The notes under the pieces were generated by a model. The model worked only from the letters and a program-made list of their open reading frames with translations. It had not been told where the DNA came from and searched no databases. A stretch of 64,000 nt of DNA from Eledone cirrhosa (taxonomy: Eukaryota > Mollusca > Cephalopoda > Octopoda > Eledonidae). The stretch is taken from assembly GCA_964016885.1 (NCBI GenBank), contig OZ024744.1, forward strand, positions 28,945,108-29,009,107, written 5' to 3'. Positions 63,001-64,000 of the stretch are shown in pieces (position 1 is the stretch's first letter; every line of letters starts with the position of its first letter). The position numbers and the translations under genes were made by a program.

Positions 63001-64000
63001 CAAAACAAAAAAGTACCCAGTCCACACTGTAAAGTCGTCATGTAGCTATCCCAACAAAAAGTACCCAGTCCACACTGTAAAGTAGTCATGTAGGTGTCAC
63101 AACAAAAAGTACCCAGTCCACACAGTAAAGTGGTCATGTAGGTGCAAAAACAAAAGAGTACCCAGTCCACACTGTAAAGTCGTCATGTAGGTGTCACAAC
63201 AAAAAGCACCCAGTCCACACTGTAACATGGTCATGTAGGTGTCACAACAAAAAGCACCCAGTCCACACTGTAAAGTGGTCATGTAGGTGTCACAACAAAA
63301 GCACCCAGCCCACACTGTAAAGTGGTCATGTAGGTGTCACAACAAAACGTACCCAGTCCACACTGTAAACTAGTCATGTAGGTGTCACAACAAAAAGCAC
63401 CCAGTCCACACTGTAAAGTGGACATGTAGGTGCCAAACCAAAAATTACCCAGTCCACACTCTAAAGTAGTCGTGTAGAAATCACGCCAAAAAACACCCAG
63501 TCCACACTGTAAAGTCGTCATGTAGGTGTCACAACAAAAAGCACCCAGTCCACACTATAAATGATCATGTAGAAATCACAACAAAAAGTACCCAGTCCAC
63601 ACTGTAAAGTGGTCATTTAGGTGTCATAACAAAAGTACCCAAACCACACTGTAAGATGGTCATGTAGGTGTCACAACAAAAAGCACCCTGTCACACTGTA
63701 AAGTAGTCATGTAGGTGTCACAACCAAAAGCACCCTGTCCACACTGTAAAATAGTCATGTAGGTGACATAAGAAAAAGCACCCAGTCCACACTGTAAAGT
63801 AGTCATGTAGGTGTCACAACAAAAGCACCCAGTCCACACTGCAAAGTGGTCATGTAGCTATCCCAACAAAAAGTACCCAGTCCACACTGTAAAGTGGTCA
63901 TGTATGTGCCAAAACAAAAAAGTACCCAGTCCACACTGTAAAGTCGTCATGTAGGTGTCACAACAAAAAGCACCCAGTCCACACTGTAAAGTGGTCATGT
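60054..64000. repeat. 4.6-kb higher-order unit, copy 3 (cut by window end)
   Basis: Matches copy 2 at an offset of 4,594 from 60,059 through the landmark at 61,611, then at 4,546 and 4,498 as two single monomers are lost (near 61,950 and 62,525). From about 62,848 it keeps the GTAGCTATCCCAAC segment missing from copy 2 and matches 54,425-55,120 at an offset of 8,423. The final 430 bases resemble 59,520-59,950. The array is still continuing at base 64,000. Confidence 0.86.

Larger units (their letters stand above)
1..64000. repeat. 48-bp satellite DNA array spanning the whole window
   Basis: Every line of the window is the same monomer, repeated head to tail about every 48 bases in one orientation. 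The most constant parts are CCCAGTCCACACTGTAAAG, GTCATGTAGGTGTCACAAC and an A-rich linker. Common alternatives are GTAGTCAT or GTGGTCAT, GCACCC or GTACCC, and TGTCAC or CGTCAC. Typical length variants are 47 bp (CAACAAAAGC lacking one A; CAGTCACACTG lacking one C; TGTAAATGATCATG), 46 bp (TACCCTCCACACTG) and 49 bp (TCATATCAAAGAGGAACC). The array starts and ends inside monomers, so it continues beyond the window on both sides. No stretch of even one monomer length looks unrelated to the consensus. Known biology: arrays like this are typical of constitutive heterochromatin in eukaryotes. The host and family name cannot be told from the sequence. Confidence 0.98.
25300..64000. repeat. Satellite domain II (second variant set)
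   Basis: From about 25,300 rightward the 49-bp landmark is followed by AGTCCAAACTG instead of AGTCTAAACTG. New variants appear and persist: TCGTGTAGAAATCACACC (25,335; 27,880; 32,335 onward), GTAGCTATCCCAAC (from about 31,910), CCAAAACAAAAAAG (from about 32,290), ACAACCAAAAGCACCCTG, and CACCCTTTCC (30,101-46,693). One domain I block is embedded at about 26,027-27,735 because of the 2,545-bp duplication. Within this domain 29-49 kb is the most shuffled part of the window, and 51-64 kb is the most regular. Confidence 0.72.

Noticed and set aside
1..64000. CRISPR array
   Set aside because: Repeats are directly adjacent with no unique spacers, the unit is a full 48 bp with drifting sequence, and no cas-like genes are present.
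1..64000. Coding minisatellite inside one giant gene exon
   Set aside because: Frequent frameshifting monomers and in-frame stops over 64 kb make a continuous reading frame impossible.
1..64000. Telomere repeat or CENP-B box
   Set aside because: No TTAGGG-type or TTTAGGG-type runs are present, and nothing resembles the CTTCGTTGGAAACGGGA-type box. The array could still be centromeric, but the sequence alone does not show it.
1..64000. Tandem tRNA, 5S rRNA or snRNA gene cluster
   Set aside because: The unit is too short (48 bp) and lacks A/B box or other pol III internal promoter motifs; no cloverleaf can be formed from it.
1..64000. All large duplications as assembly artefacts
   Set aside because: I cannot exclude this for any one block, but the copies carry private single-base and whole-monomer differences, and their joints differ, which simple assembly duplication would not produce. 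Long-read support would settle it.

Overview
The whole 64 kb window is one uninterrupted tandem array of a roughly 48-bp satellite monomer, all in the same orientation. It enters at base 1 and leaves at base 64,000, so both array ends lie outside the window. The monomer reads on the + strand through CCCAGTCCACACTGTAAAG, then a/g-GTCATGTAGGTGTCACAAC, then an A-rich stretch (AAAAAG) and back to CACCC or TACCC. About 1,330 monomers would fill the window. I found no protein gene, RNA gene, transposon, CRISPR array, promoter, terminator or unique-sequence spacer. The size and nested higher-order structure point to a eukaryotic nuclear genome, probably heterochromatin (pericentromeric, subtelomeric or interstitial). 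I cannot name the species or the satellite family.

The long minus-strand open frames are a by-product of the monomer being 16 codons long. One minus-strand frame has no stop in the consensus and reads MTTLQCGLGAFCCDTY over and over until a 46-, 47- or 49-bp monomer shifts the frame. These should not be annotated as genes.

The real content is the higher-order organisation. A recognisable cassette of variant monomers (landmark TCATATCAAAGAGGAACC, about 37 sites) recurs with a broadly conserved order of neighbours. Two sequence domains can be told apart. Domain I (about 1-25,300) has the landmark followed by AGTCTAAACTG, and private variants such as CAATAAAAGAAACCC and CCAAAACAAGAAAG. Domain II (about 25,300 to the end) has AGTCCAAACTG, GTAGAAATCACACC, GTAGCTATCCCAAC and CACCCTTTCC. 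The boundary was itself duplicated, so a domain I block reappears at 26,027-27,735.

Layout: 340-3,428 holds a dispersed 0.88-kb duplication (offset 2,205). 6,062-9,370 is a 1,679-bp unit in tandem with a 1,630-bp copy. 9,639-17,107 is a 3.02-kb unit, a second full copy and a partial third. 17,100-25,190 is a 4,361-bp unit and a 3.73-kb copy, with a nested 524-bp tandem duplication. 23,482-28,609 is a 2,545-bp tandem duplication overlapping the previous one. 29,520-31,445 is a 1.06-kb unit with a copy carrying two extra monomers. 31,446-49,700 is a more shuffled mosaic containing a 2.0-2.2-kb unit, repeats about 4.6 kb apart, and repeats about 11 kb apart. 51,340-64,000 holds three copies of a 4.6-kb unit that differ by whole-monomer deletions. 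Block edges are good to tens of bases only, because neighbouring monomers share sequence at every junction. All comparisons were done by eye and no identity percentages were computed.
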